DNA of 40,344 nucleotides from Alicyclobacillus acidiphilus NBRC 100859 (GCF_001544355.1 NZ_BCQI01000028.1:1-40344), one strand, 5' to 3'; shown: positions 1 through 10,658, numbered from the stretch's first letter. Notes: generated by a model from the sequence alone, not told the origin. Program-made: numbers and translations.

Positions 1-556
1 TCAATATACCACAGACGATAACGCGTTGTCACCTGGTACTTTTTTCATCGGATGTTCACGCGAGATGATCGGGTGAAAGGAGATGATGAAGCCCGAGATG
101 ACGGGGTATATTGGGCGGCCGCCGGAACAGCGGCAACGAGTACTATATCACCGCTCAAATTCGATGTCAACAGGGAGACGCAAAGGAAACGCAAAAAGAA
201 ATGCAACGAGCAACGCAAAGGGGATGACAACCATCACCGAAGTCGACCAGGCAGCGAAAGCGGGAACGCTGTGCAACCGCTATGCAAGCGCTGTGGAACT
301 CCCGTGCAACTGCCGCGGGACCTCCATGGCAATCGGAAGAGATAGCGAGAGGGGCAGCATGGAACTTTCGCATCCACGCGGCGCACGCGGAAGCGATCGA
401 GTGAAGCCTAGCCTCACGATTTCCACGTAAAAGCTTGGCGCTCTCGCAGGAGGGTTCGCATTGTAACTCACCGTAATGATACACGGGCAGTCCTAACCGA
501 TGCCGAGAAGACATTCGCACCGAAACTCAACGTACGCCCCCTCACCGTACCGAATC
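1..556. other. Gene-poor stretch downstream of the GNAT gene
   Basis: I see no convincing gene here. Open frames exist on both strands, but their translations are rich in Arg, Ser and Cys, look like no known family, and overlap one another. A purine-rich AAAGGAG directly abuts an ATG at 83, but with no usable spacing and an unconvincing product. Positions 178-228 contain several copies of a short ACGCAAA-type unit, so it may be a decayed or non-coding segment. In many Firmicutes an rRNA operon follows gyrA; no rRNA sequence is recognisable here. Confidence 0.5.
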
Positions 557-1348
557 CTAACGATAGAATTGCGTCCACTTGTCGATGTCGTGGAAGCCCA
601 AACGGTGATAAATGCGGCCCGCTTCGGGATTATCGTAAAAGAGGCAGAGAGTTTTGCCGCGTTCGTCGTATGTGTCGCATAGCGCGGACAGGCAGCGTGT
701 AGCAAGGCCTTGCCGACGATATTGGGGATTCGTGCAAACGCCTACGACCATCGCCGAGATGGAGTTTTCAGCGGCTGTTGAGGCGCTGGCCAGCATGCGG
801 CCCTGTTCATCCGCGATGTAATAGTGAATGCCGGTGTTCGCCTCGAAACTTTGGCGCAGGCTCTCGCGTGTCGTCGCGCTCGACTCGAATTCTTTGATGC
901 TGCGGCGCAGGCGAAACAGTGGTTCGATCTCGTCCATTGTCGCGGCTTTTACGTCGCTGGTGTCGATGTGAGGGCGGGGTGTGCCTGGTGATCGTTCGGC
1001 AAAATAAAATGACCGAATTTTCGAAGGGGAATAGTCCACGGCCTTCTGAAAATCGACCAAATCTTCATACGAGCCCTGCAGAACGGTCCAGGCTGTATTG
1101 GCGGAAAGAATGCGAAGGACGTCGTCAAAGCCTTCGCCGCTCTCGGTGGATAATACATAGGTTCCATAGTAGCGAAGCAGGACGGTCCGGACACGGCCAT
1201 TCGAATCAAAATAGGCCCAGACTTCCTGAAAAGCCGTTTCGTATCCAAACGCTTCAATGTCGCCAAGGATGAACAGGTTCTTCGCAGGGCGGCATGCGAG
1301 GAAAGGGAAGATTGCGTCGTGATCGATCTCGGTGACTTTACGAAACAA
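557..1348 (-). CDS. GNAT-family N-acetyltransferase
   Basis: A 263-residue protein. The N-terminal part carries a pattern familiar from a Firmicutes subgroup of GNAT proteins (FLACRPAKNLFILGDIEAFG), and the C-terminal half holds the acetyl-CoA binding segment V-G-V-x4-Y-R-R-Q-G-L-A, then the closing YHRLGF element typical of the fold. The acceptor substrate cannot be told. I chose the TTG at 1348 because GGGGAAGG lies just upstream on the minus strand and family members begin about here (first residues LFRKVTEIDH). The same frame stays open to 1537, but that extension looks non-biological and is occupied in another frame by a small membrane-peptide ORF. It lies downstream of gyrA in the same direction, beyond a likely terminator. 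Confidence 0.8.
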   Translation of the reverse strand: MFRKVTEIDHDAIFPFLACRPAKNLFILGDIEAFGYETAFQEVWAYFDSNGRVRTVLLRYYGTYVLSTESGEGFDDVLRILSANTAWTVLQGSYEDLVDFQKAVDYSPSKIRSFYFAERSPGTPRPHIDTSDVKAATMDEIEPLFRLRRSIKEFESSATTRESLRQSFEANTGIHYYIADEQGRMLASASTAAENSISAMVVGVCTNPQYRRQGLATRCLSALCDTYDERGKTLCLFYDNPEAGRIYHRLGFHDIDKWTQFYR

Positions 1349-1362
1349 TGCCTTCCCCCACT

Positions 1363-1473
1363 TCAGTCGCGAACCAGCGCGTTGACGACGATATAGCAGA
1401 GCGCGACGAATACCGCAAAGGTCAAAAACATGGCACCCGTGTGCACGAGAAATGTCCATAACACATTTGTCAT
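1363..1473 (-). CDS. Small single-pass membrane peptide (36 aa), hypothetical
   Basis: An ATG at 1473 (minus strand) is preceded eight bases upstream by GGGAGG and opens a 36-codon frame ending in TGA at 1363. The peptide begins MTNVLWTFLV, continues as one uninterrupted hydrophobic helix to about residue 33, and ends with a short polar tail (ALVRD), which suits a single membrane segment. Its stop lies 14 bases before the TTG start of the acetyltransferase, so the two are probably co-transcribed and perhaps translationally coupled. I do not recognise the family. Good ribosome binding site, good spacing and a coherent membrane helix favour a real gene; small size is the main doubt. Confidence 0.5.
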   Translation of the reverse strand: MTNVLWTFLVHTGAMFLTFAVFVALCYIVVNALVRD

Positions 1474-1502
1474 CGGCGAAAACCTCCCGGATCCATCCTA
1501 CC

Positions 1503-1533
1503 AAAGACGGGCATGCTGTTTCCAGCATCCCCG
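1503..1533 (-). terminator. Probable intrinsic terminator after gyrA
   Basis: Read on the minus strand, an 11-position stem with one internal mismatch (CGGGgATGCTG pairing with CAGCATgCCCG) closes on a GAAA tetraloop and is followed by TCTTT. It lies 19 bases past the gyrA stop. The U-tract is short, so termination may be partial. Confidence 0.6.
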
Positions 1534-1551
1534 CCACAGATAGTTACAGAG

Positions 1552-4020
1552 TTATTGTTCTTCGTCGCCTTCATCGTCGTCATCGGTGACAACGCGGCTC
1601 ACCGTGGCAACTTCCTGGCCTTCGTCGACGTTGATCAGGCGAACACCTTGGGTGTTGCGGCTCTGCGTCGAGATGTCGCGGACGTGAATTCGAATGGCGA
1701 CGCCTGATTGGGTGATGATCATCAAATCATCGTCCGGCGTCACCATGCGCATCTCGATGGCCTGACCGTTCTTTGGCGTGCAGTTGATGGTCTTGATGCC
1801 CTTGCCGCCGCGCGACTGGCCGCGGTATTCACTGACCGGCGTCCGTTTGCCGTAGCCGCGTGAAGTGACCACGAGCACCTCGTGATCGTCCTCAGCGATG
1901 TCCATCGCGATGACCTCGTCCTTCGGCCCCAAGGCGATGCCCTTGACACCGGTGGCGGCACGGCCCATCGTGCGAACGTCGGTCTCAGGGAAGCGAATGG
2001 CCAAACCGTTGCGCGTGACCATCATGACTTCCTTGGTGCCATCCGTCAGATTCACGCCTACAACCTCGTCGTCATCGCGAAGGTTAATCGCGATAAGGCC
2101 GTTCTTGCGAATATTGGAATACTCGCTCAAGGCGGTCTTCTTCACGATGCCCTTGCGTGTGGCGAAGAACAGGTGAATGCCTTCGATCTCGGCGGGATCG
2201 AGCGACGGCACTGGAATAATGGCGTTAATCTTTTCATCTTGCTCGATGTTGAGCAAATTGATGATTGGAATTCCGCGCGCCTGTCTGCTAAATTCCGGCA
2301 CATCGTACGCCTTGATGGCGTACATCCGCCCGCGGTTCGTGAAGAACAGCAGATAGTCGTGCGTCGACGTGACGTGGAGTCCTTCGATGAAATCCTCGTC
2401 GCGCGTGCCCATGAGCGACATGCCTCGTCCGCCGCGCCGCTGCGAGTGGTACGTGGACAGCGGGATGCGCTTGATGTAGCCGCGGTGCGTGATGGCGATC
2501 ACGACTTCGTGCACCGGAATCAGGTCTTCATCGGTGATCTCGCCTTCCGCCGCGATGATCTTCGACTTCCGTTCATCGCCGAACTTGTTGCGAATCTCCA
2601 TGAGTTCGTCGCGAATGACGCCGAGGAGAAGCTGTTCGTCGGCGAGAATGGAACGAAGGTACTTGATGCGCTCCATCAATTCCGCGTACTCCTGTTCAAT
2701 TTTCTCGCGTTCCAAGCCGGTCAGGCGCTGCAGCCGCATGTCGAGAATGGCCTGCGCTTGTTCCTCGGACAACCCGAACGTGGTCATCAGGCCCGTTCGC
2801 GCTTCTTCCACGGTCTGCGACGCCCGGATCAGGTTGATGACGGCGTCGAGATTGTCCAGCGCAATGCGCAGACCTTCCAAAATGTGCGCGCGGGCTTCGG
2901 CCCGGTTGAGATCGTACTGCGTTCTGCGGCGGACGACCTCTCGTTGGTGATCCAGATAGTGAATCAGCGTTTCGCGAAGGGTGAGCACTTTCGGCTCGCC
3001 GTTCACGAGTGCCAGATTGATCACGCCAAAGCTGGACTGAAGACTCGTATGTTTGAACAGGTTGTTGAGGACAACTTGCGGCCTCACGTCGCGGCGCAGT
3101 TCGATGACGATGCGCATACCTTTGCGATCGCTCTCGTCGCGAAGGTCCGTAATCCCGTCGACCTTTTTGTCGCGCGCCAACTCCGCAATCTTTTCGACGA
3201 TACGAGCTTTGTTTTGCTGATATGGAATTTCGGTGACGACAATCCTCGTCTTTCCTCCGGACATCTCCTCAAAATGGGTGACGGCCCGGATCGGAATGGA
3301 TCCGCGTCCGGTTTCGTACGCCTTGCGGATGCCTTCCTTGCCGAGGATCAGCCCGCCTGTCGGAAAGTCGGGGCCTTTGACGACGGTCATCAGTTCATCC
3401 ACCGTCACATCCGGCTTGTCGATGAGCATGACGACGCCGTCGATGATCTCCCGCAAGTTGTGCGGCGGGATGTTGGTGGCCATACCGACGGCAATTCCAC
3501 TCGATCCGTTGACCAGCAGATTCGGAAAACGCGACGGCAGGACGACAGGTTCCTGTTCCTGCTCGTCGTAGTTCGGAATGAAATCAACCGTCTCTTTGTT
3601 GATGTCCCGCAGCAATTCAAGCGCGATCTGCGACATGCGAGACTCCGTGTACCGCATCGCCGCAGCCGCGTCGCCGTCGATGGAGCCGAAGTTTCCGTGG
3701 CCGTCGATCAACGGATAGCGCGTCGAGAAATCCTGAGCCAAGCGCACCAGGGCGTCATACACAGCCGTATCGCCGTGCGGGTGAAATTTACCGAGCACAT
3801 CACCTACGATACGTGACGACTTTTTGTATGGTTTGTCAGGCGTCATGCCTGCTTCGTACATCGCATAGAGAATTCTGCGATGAACCGGTTTGAGTCCGTC
3901 TCGGACGTCCGGGATCGCGCGCGCGACGATGACGCTCATCGCGTAATCCATAAACGATTTGCGCAATTCCTGGCTGATGTCCACGGGTAGCACGCCGCGG
4001 TTGTTGTTCTCCTCAGCCAA
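1552..4020 (-). CDS. gyrA: DNA gyrase subunit A
   Basis: Breakage-reunion subunit of gyrase, which with GyrB introduces negative supercoils using ATP. The N-terminal winged-helix and tower region carries the active-site tyrosine in [10 protein letters not shown] (Tyr124 from the chosen start). The quinolone-resistance region reads [11 protein letters not shown], with Thr where E. coli has Ser83 and the following Asp retained. The C-terminal beta-pinwheel contains the GyrA box QRRGGRG, which separates gyrase from topoisomerase IV ParC. The acidic C-terminal tail ends [10 protein letters not shown]. About 822 residues, normal for the family. I prefer the TTG at 4020: GAGAGGTG lies at a proper distance from it, whereas the in-frame GTG at 4029 overlaps that Shine-Dalgarno. 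An 82-92 bp gap with an inverted repeat (4080-4103) separates it from gyrB, so co-transcription is likely. Confidence 0.97.
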   Translation of the reverse strand: MAEENNNRGVLPVDISQELRKSFMDYAMSVIVARAIPDVRDGLKPVHRRILYAMYEAGMTPDKPYKKSSRIVGDVLGKFHPHGDTAVYDALVRLAQDFSTRYPLIDGHGNFGSIDGDAAAAMRYTESRMSQIALELLRDINKETVDFIPNYDEQEQEPVVLPSRFPNLLVNGSSGIAVGMATNIPPHNLREIIDGVVMLIDKPDVTVDELMTVVKGPDFPTGGLILGKEGIRKAYETGRGSIPIRAVTHFEEMSGGKTRIVVTEIPYQQNKARIVEKIAELARDKKVDGITDLRDESDRKGMRIVIELRRDVRPQVVLNNLFKHTSLQSSFGVINLALVNGEPKVLTLRETLIHYLDHQREVVRRRTQYDLNRAEARAHILEGLRIALDNLDAVINLIRASQTVEEARTGLMTTFGLSEEQAQAILDMRLQRLTGLEREKIEQEYAELMERIKYLRSILADEQLLLGVIRDELMEIRNKFGDERKSKIIAAEGEITDEDLIPVHEVVIAITHRGYIKRIPLSTYHSQRRGGRGMSLMGTRDEDFIEGLHVTSTHDYLLFFTNRGRMYAIKAYDVPEFSRQARGIPIINLLNIEQDEKINAIIPVPSLDPAEIEGIHLFFATRKGIVKKTALSEYSNIRKNGLIAINLRDDDEVVGVNLTDGTKEVMMVTRNGLAIRFPETDVRTMGRAATGVKGIALGPKDEVIAMDIAEDDHEVLVVTSRGYGKRTPVSEYRGQSRGGKGIKTINCTPKNGQAIEMRMVTPDDDLMIITQSGVAIRIHVRDISTQSRNTQGVRLINVDEGQEVATVSRVVTDDDDEGDEEQ

Positions 4021-4111
4021 ATCGTTCACCTCTCATCGTGGTCTCTGAATACACGTTGTTCGATCCGTCAGTTGAATTTCGTCAGCCGATCCCGCCGCTG
4101 ACGTCTATGTT

Positions 4112-6010
<1,899 letters not shown>

Positions 6011-6102
6011 CTAGTTTCCCTCCACACTCACGTCAAAACGGGACGAACGCGTAACGATACCCGACGATAGCCTATTCAGAGGATCGCCCACTTTTCGCCC
6101 TT

Positions 6103-7221
6103 TCAGACGTTATCGTCGCTTATTATACCAGATGATACATGGAAGAGTTGCGCGCGCGCCGCGAGTTCCTCCTCAAGGTGGAACAGGCTCGTGGTCGTGA
6201 TGACCGTTTGCACCTTCCTGCTCATGGACAACACCAGGTTGCGCTGCCTCCGATCATCCAGCTCCGACAGCACGTCGTCGAGCAACAGCACAGGATATTC
6301 TCCCACTTCGTGATAGATGAAATCGATCTCGGCCAATCGGAGCGACAACGCGATGGTTCGCTGTTGTCCCTGGCTCGCGAAGCTCTGCACGCTTTGTCCG
6401 TTCAGGTACAGGTCGAGATCGTCGCGGTGCGGGCCCACCGTGGTGTAACCCATGCGCAGATCCTGGCTTTGCCGATCATACAAGGATCGCTCGAACGTTT
6501 CGGCAATTCGTTGCACGTCGTCGATGTCGGCGTTGGCAAGATTCGCGATGGACGAGCTGTACTCAAAATCGAATTCTTCCCTTCCGTCGGAAATATCGCG
6601 ATAGACGGCGGAGGCAAACCGTTTCAGCTCCTCGAGAAATTTGAACCGGCGCTTGACGATGTGCGCTCCATGCTGGGCAAGTTGTTCGTCGAATGCCGAG
6701 AGCATTGCGGGATCGCTCGTACCTGTCTTCAACAACCGATTGCGCTGCAACAAAGCTCGCTGGTAGTGGCTCAAGTGGTGAAGGTAGACGGGTTGAGTCT
6801 GCCCGAGTTCCATATCGATGAATCGTCGCCTGTCCTTCGGCGATCCTTTGACGAGCTGGAGATCTTCCGGCGCGAACAGGACAACTTGAAAATGACCGAT
6901 AAAATCGGTCATCTTACTTTGTTGAACGCGGTTGACGTACGCTTTCCGACCCGAGTTCGTCAATTCGAGCCGCAAAGTCCGTGAAGCGTGAAGCGACTCG
7001 ACGTGCCCTTCAATGGCGGCGTTGTCGCAATTCCAGGCGATGACATCCTTGTCTCGGCTCGTTCGATGCGATTTACCGACAGCAAGCATCAGGATCGCTT
7101 CCAAGGCGTTCGTTTTACCCTGACCATTCTCTCCGCAAAACACGTTGACAGCTGGCGAAAGCGTTAGCCGCTGATCTGTGTAATTGCGAAAGTTCACGAG
7201 ATGCAGTTTATGGAGCTGCAT
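6103..7221 (-). CDS. recF: DNA replication and repair protein RecF
   Basis: SMC-like ABC ATPase that helps load RecA at gaps through RecOR. About 372 residues from the ATG at 7221, which has GCAGGAG upstream and begins MQLHKLHLVNFRNY as RecF proteins do. A longer open frame to 7293 exists but runs through yaaA. Walker A is GENGQGKTNALEAI near residue 30; the C-terminal Walker B/D-loop is LLLDDVLSELDDRRQRNL. It overlaps the 3' end of yaaA by 14 bases, indicating translational coupling within the dnaN-yaaA-recF cluster. Confidence 0.96.
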   Translation of the reverse strand: MQLHKLHLVNFRNYTDQRLTLSPAVNVFCGENGQGKTNALEAILMLAVGKSHRTSRDKDVIAWNCDNAAIEGHVESLHASRTLRLELTNSGRKAYVNRVQQSKMTDFIGHFQVVLFAPEDLQLVKGSPKDRRRFIDMELGQTQPVYLHHLSHYQRALLQRNRLLKTGTSDPAMLSAFDEQLAQHGAHIVKRRFKFLEELKRFASAVYRDISDGREEFDFEYSSSIANLANADIDDVQRIAETFERSLYDRQSQDLRMGYTTVGPHRDDLDLYLNGQSVQSFASQGQQRTIALSLRLAEIDFIYHEVGEYPVLLLDDVLSELDDRRQRNLVLSMSRKVQTVITTTSLFHLEEELAARAQLFHVSSGIISDDNV

Positions 7222-7432
7222 GAGAACTCCTGCGCAAACGGTATTCCTGTTTGCCAATTCGAACGATATCCCCGTCCACCAGTTTTCTGCCACGCCGATT
7301 CTCAGCCTGGCGGTTGACCGATACGCCGTGTTCCTCGAGAAATACCTTCACTTCGCCGCCGGATGAAACGATATTCAGCTTTTTCAACAGTTGCCCGACG
7401 GTGATAAACGGACCGTCGAATTCAATGTCCAT
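7208..7432 (-). CDS. yaaA: S4-domain RNA-binding protein YaaA
   Basis: A 74-residue protein with one S4 domain (ITVGQLLKKLN ... VFLEEHGVSVNRQ ... GDIVRIG), the usual small protein between dnaN and recF in Firmicutes, reported to associate with the large ribosomal subunit. Start ATG 7432 with GGAGGTAAGT upstream; the Shine-Dalgarno lies inside the end of dnaN and only two bases separate the genes. The basic C-terminus (RLRRSSHAAP) is consistent with RNA contact. Confidence 0.9.
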   Translation of the reverse strand: MDIEFDGPFITVGQLLKKLNIVSSGGEVKVFLEEHGVSVNRQAENRRGRKLVDGDIVRIGKQEYRLRRSSHAAP

Positions 7433-7434
7433 AC

Positions 7435-8556
7435 TTACCTCCAGAGGACAGGAGAAATCAGCTGCAGCGTCGAGGTGTCTCCTGTTTTTTCAATGACGAA
7501 CGCTTGCGTGGCACCGTTGAATCGGATTCGAACTTCAGCTGCGTCCAGCGCTCGCAGGGCATCCATCACGTATCTGGCGTTGAAGGCGATTTGCAAATCG
7601 TCCCCCTGTTTCTGGCTGACATACACCGTTTCCGACACGTTCCCGATTTCCGGCGAATTGGACGAAACGGTGACCCGATCATCCTGTACCTCGAGGCGTA
7701 CCATGTGATTGTCGCGATCGCGCGCGATCAACGCCGCCCGATCGATGGCGTTGAGAATATCATCCCCCGGAAGAATGATTTCGGTCTTGTGCCCGCTCGG
7801 AATAATACGCGATGTGTCAGGATAGGTCCCTTCGATGAGCCGTGTGTAAAATCGCGTGTCTCTAGAGACAAAGAGACTGTGGCTTTCCGTGAGGTAGAGA
7901 TCGACAATGCTTTCGTCATCAGGCAGTATCTTTGCCAATTCTGTGAGCGATTTGCCCGGAATGACCGCTTCCCAGGAAGGGAGTTCCGGCATTCGCGTGT
8001 GTTTGGTCGCAAGACGAAGCCCATCGGTCGCTGTGAAGATGAGGTGTTCGTCTTTGCATTTGATGTCGATCCCGGTAAGGATCGGCCTCACCTCGGTGTT
8101 GGCGGTCGCAAAAGCCGTTGACTCGATGAGGCGCGTCAGCGTAGACGAAGGGATTTGCAGACCTTCCACGCCAAGAAACGAAGGCAATTTTGGGAATTCG
8201 TCCGCGTCGATGCCGTGCAAGTGAAATTCGACGGTCCCGGTTGAGATTTCTGTCATATAGTTGTTCGCCACGTTCATAGTAATGAGTGTATCCGGGAGTT
8301 TGCGAACGATCTCGGTGAAATACCTGGCCGGCAGGACGATGGAGCCTGGTTCCTGAATGGTCAATTCGCTCTTCTCGTCTGAAGTGATGCGGGTCTGGAT
8401 GCCCAGTTCAAGATCGTACGCCGTCGCAATGACCTCTTGATCCTGCGTTTCCAGGAGAATGCCTGAGAGCACTTGTTTGGTGGTGCGAACGGCTACCGCT
8501 TTGGACACGGTTTGAATGGCCTGCATGAGCGCCGATTTTTGAATGGAAAAACGCAT
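7435..8556 (-). CDS. dnaN: DNA polymerase III beta subunit (sliding clamp)
   Basis: Ring-forming processivity clamp, 373 residues, the standard size, made of three similar domains. It starts MRFSIQKSALMQAIQTVSKAV (first 20 residues typical) with AAGGAGT upstream, and ends with the clamp C-terminus FVIEKTGDTSTLQLISPVLWR (C-terminal strand feeding the hydrophobic peptide pocket). It lies downstream of dnaA across a 227-base origin segment, as in Bacillus. Confidence 0.97.
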   Translation of the reverse strand: MRFSIQKSALMQAIQTVSKAVAVRTTKQVLSGILLETQDQEVIATAYDLELGIQTRITSDEKSELTIQEPGSIVLPARYFTEIVRKLPDTLITMNVANNYMTEISTGTVEFHLHGIDADEFPKLPSFLGVEGLQIPSSTLTRLIESTAFATANTEVRPILTGIDIKCKDEHLIFTATDGLRLATKHTRMPELPSWEAVIPGKSLTELAKILPDDESIVDLYLTESHSLFVSRDTRFYTRLIEGTYPDTSRIIPSGHKTEIILPGDDILNAIDRAALIARDRDNHMVRLEVQDDRVTVSSNSPEIGNVSETVYVSQKQGDDLQIAFNARYVMDALRALDAAEVRIRFNGATQAFVIEKTGDTSTLQLISPVLWR

Positions 8557-8783
8557 GGTGCGCCTACTCCTTCCGAGGTGCGTACGTGGTTAAGTAGTCC
8601 TGTTTGAGTATATAGGATGAGTATGAGAGATCATATATAAAAATAGTCATAACAGTAATAGGTGCAGTGAATTATGTGGATAATCCGATGGATCGCTTGC
8701 CGTGATTCATACACAGGCTGTTTATAACTCTGTGGATAAAGTGGAAAAAACGTCCCTGATTCGTTATCCACATGTGGATCGTT
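8557..8783. other. oriC, left half (incC-like) with four DnaA boxes
   Basis: The dnaA-dnaN intergenic region. Perfect DnaA boxes (TTATCCACA or its complement) lie at 8675-8683, 8731-8739 and 8764-8772, and a near match (TGTGGATCG) at 8773-8781 forms an inverted pair with the last. In B. subtilis the segment in this position carries the boxes and duplex unwinding element where the helicase is loaded; by position and layout this should be the same. The AT-rich element is listed separately. Confidence 0.9.
8600..8661 (-). other. Candidate DNA unwinding element with DnaA-trio-like repeats
   Basis: Positions 8600-8646 are strongly A+T rich (for example TCATATATAAAAATAG). Next to them, on the plus strand at 8644-8661, six consecutive triplets read TAG TCA TAA CAG TAA TAG. 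Four fit the DnaA-trio consensus described for B. subtilis (3'-[G/A]A[T/A]-5') and two do not. A 13-base spacer then leads to the DnaA box at 8675. Order box-spacer-trio-AT tract matches the basal unwinding system, so strand opening is predicted here. Confidence 0.65.
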
Positions 8784-10187
8784 TTACATCAGGGTACGAA
8801 TTGCTTCAGACAGCCTCTGTACTGTGGATCGTAAATCGTGATCCTTCTCCATTTCCTCGATGATCCGTTCGCATGCGTGCATCACAGTGGTGTGATCCCT
8901 TCCGCCAAAAGCTTCTCCGATTTTCGGCAGCGACATATCCGTCAGTTCGCGCGTCAAATACATGGCGATTTGACGAGGGAAAGCGATATTGCGGGTACGC
9001 TTCTTGCCTCGCAGATCCTCGATTCGAAGTCCATAGTGATCGCTTATCACTTTTTGGATTTGATTGACTGTCACAACCCGCGGCCGATTTGGCTGGATGA
9101 TGTCTTTCAAGGCGACGGACGCGAGTTCGCTCGACACGTCTTCGTTCACCAGGGATGAGTAGGCGACGACTCGAATCAGCGCGCCTTCGAGTTCGCGGAT
9201 GTTGGAGTCGACTTGATTGGCGATGTACGCGAGGACCTCTTCCGGAATGTCGAGTCCGTCCGCCTTCGCTTTGCGTTGCAAGATGGCGATTCGCGTCTCC
9301 AGGTCGGGTGGCTGGATATCGGTGATGAGTCCCCACTCGAATCGGGAACGAAGCCGATCTTCGAGCGTTGGAATCTCCCGCGGCGGTCGATCACTGCTGA
9401 TAATAATCTGCTTTCCGGCCTCATGCAGGCTGTTGAAGGTATGGAAGAACTCCTCCTGCGTCTGCTCTTTGTTCGCGAGAAATTGGATATCGTCGATCAG
9501 CAAGACGTCGATGGATCGATAACGATTACGAAACGCCTCGGTGCGATTGTCTCGAATCGCTGAGATGAATTCGTTTGTGAACCGCTCGGATGAGAGGTAT
9601 GACACCTTCGCGAGCGGATCGCGCTGTTTGACGAAGTGGCCAATCGCGTGCATCAGGTGCGTCTTACCGAGACCGACGCCGCCATAGATAAAGAGCGGAT
9701 TATACGCGTGTGCGGGTCGCTCCGCCACGGCGAGACACGCTGCATGAGCGAAACGGTTGCTGGCCCCGATCACGAAGCTCTCAAAGGTGTAGCGAGGAAT
9801 GAGAGAAGAATCGGTGTCGTTGGCTGTGCTGTCCGTTCCATCGGATTCGTCGGCCGGACCGCTTCCACTAGACACAATCGTGTACGCCTGGGGTGCTTCG
9901 CGGCGATTCGTGTCGTCCGCTGCCGTCACGAACCGGATCTGAAACTCCTGTTCGGTCAACGCGATGATCATGTTTTGAATGGTGGTTGTGTAATGTTTTT
10001 CGATCCAGTTCTTCACGAAATCGGAGGGCGTATAGATATAGAGGGATTGTTCGCGTTCATCGTGTTTCAAGATCCGCGTGTCTTCGAACCAGGTTTGAAA
10101 CGTGGGACCGGAAAGTCTTTCGCGCAGCATCGTCAACACTTGGCTCCAGACCGTGTCTAGATAGGATGTGTCAAGGTTCGTACTCAT
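8784..10187 (-). CDS. dnaA: Chromosomal replication initiator DnaA
   Basis: AAA+ initiator that binds DnaA boxes, opens oriC and recruits the helicase loader machinery. 467 residues. Domain I (residues about 1-85) is followed by a polar linker rich in Asp, Ser and Thr (about 95-130). The AAA+ domain has Walker [14 protein letters not shown], Walker [10 protein letters not shown] and sensor/arginine-finger region LRSRFEWGL. Domain IV contains the DNA-binding signature [11 protein letters not shown]. Start ATG 10187 with AGGGGGC on the minus strand. Multiple DnaA boxes upstream (10225 onward) imply autoregulation. Confidence 0.98.
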   Translation of the reverse strand: MSTNLDTSYLDTVWSQVLTMLRERLSGPTFQTWFEDTRILKHDEREQSLYIYTPSDFVKNWIEKHYTTTIQNMIIALTEQEFQIRFVTAADDTNRREAPQAYTIVSSGSGPADESDGTDSTANDTDSSLIPRYTFESFVIGASNRFAHAACLAVAERPAHAYNPLFIYGGVGLGKTHLMHAIGHFVKQRDPLAKVSYLSSERFTNEFISAIRDNRTEAFRNRYRSIDVLLIDDIQFLANKEQTQEEFFHTFNSLHEAGKQIIISSDRPPREIPTLEDRLRSRFEWGLITDIQPPDLETRIAILQRKAKADGLDIPEEVLAYIANQVDSNIRELEGALIRVVAYSSLVNEDVSSELASVALKDIIQPNRPRVVTVNQIQKVISDHYGLRIEDLRGKKRTRNIAFPRQIAMYLTRELTDMSLPKIGEAFGGRDHTTVMHACERIIEEMEKDHDLRSTVQRLSEAIRTLM

Positions 10188-10306
10188 TCTAGCGATTGCC
10201 CCCTACGATAAAAGACGCGAAACGTTATCCACATGGAATTTCCCGAGCTGTAGACGCAGATGTCGGCGAAAGTATCGACGCTTCTGTGGATGGCGTGTCA
10301 TAGTTT

Positions 10307-10320
10307 TTGCACATGTGCAA
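10307..10320. promoter_or_regulatory. Perfect 14-bp palindrome in oriC
   Basis: TTGCACATGTGCAA is perfectly self-complementary and contains no DnaA box. It lies between DnaA-box groups, 120 bases upstream of dnaA. A dimeric regulator site is a reasonable guess; the binding protein is unknown. Confidence 0.35.
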
Positions 10321-10438
10321 GTCATGTGGGAAAAGTTGTCCACAACGTGTGGATAAACCTGTGGATACGAACGTTTGTTCAACGTGATTGTGGATAATGA
10401 TAGGGCTTATGATAACAGATGTCGTTTGCGTCGAGCAA

Positions 10439-10445
10439 TGTCGAA
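10439..10445 (+). promoter_or_regulatory. Candidate Spo0A box in oriC
   Basis: TGTCGAA is an exact match to the 0A-box consensus. Spo0A boxes in the B. subtilis origin restrain replication at sporulation. A seven-base match can occur by chance, so the call rests on position in the origin of an apparent spore former. Confidence 0.35.
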
Positions 10446-10597
10446 ATCCGTCTTTCTACAGAATCCACAAAATGAGTTGAGTGGCCTAAAAACGTTGTGG
10501 AAATGTGGATTTGCTTGTGGATGGAGGCGTATTCTGAGCAAAAAATGAAGAAGATAGGACAAGTTATCCACATGTGGATTGTTTACGGATTATTCTC

Positions 10598-10626
10598 TTG
10601 ACAGTGTTTGGTCTTTACGGTATCGT
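10598..10626 (+). promoter_or_regulatory. Sigma-A-type promoter for rpmH
   Basis: A perfect TTGACA at 10598-10603, a 17-base spacer and a weaker -10 TATCGT at 10621-10626. It lies 17 bases after the last DnaA-box pair (10564-10581), so DnaA binding could affect it. Confidence 0.65.
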
Positions 10627-10658
10627 GTGATCGTCTGTCTACAAAGGGAGGTGTCGTG

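Larger units (their letters stand above)
10188..10597. other. oriC, right half (incAB-like) DnaA-box field between dnaA and rpmH
   Basis: Over 400 bases without a gene, dense in DnaA boxes. Perfect boxes: 10225-10233, 10348-10356, 10389-10397, 10564-10572. Near matches: 10285-10293, 10336-10344, 10360-10368, 10504-10512, 10516-10524, 10573-10581. Boxes point in both directions and several are 12 bases apart. The field overlaps the expected promoters of both divergent genes, dnaA and rpmH, so initiator binding should regulate both. It also holds a 14-base palindrome (10307-10320), a LexA-box-like sequence (10368-10381) and a Spo0A-box match (10439-10445). Confidence 0.9.

Noticed and set aside
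83-430. Frame starting at an ATG next to AAAGGAG
   Set aside because: The purine stretch abuts the start codon with no spacing, and the product has no coherent composition or family features.
1882-3816. Very long open frame antisense to gyrA
   Set aside because: It mirrors the gyrA coding frame on the opposite strand; high-GC codon use keeps such frames open. The same applies to long antisense frames over gyrB, recF, dnaB, ychF and the molybdoenzyme gene.
10231-10245. Half of a Noc-binding site (ATTTCCCG) in oriC
   Set aside because: Only one arm matches; the second half of the palindrome is absent.
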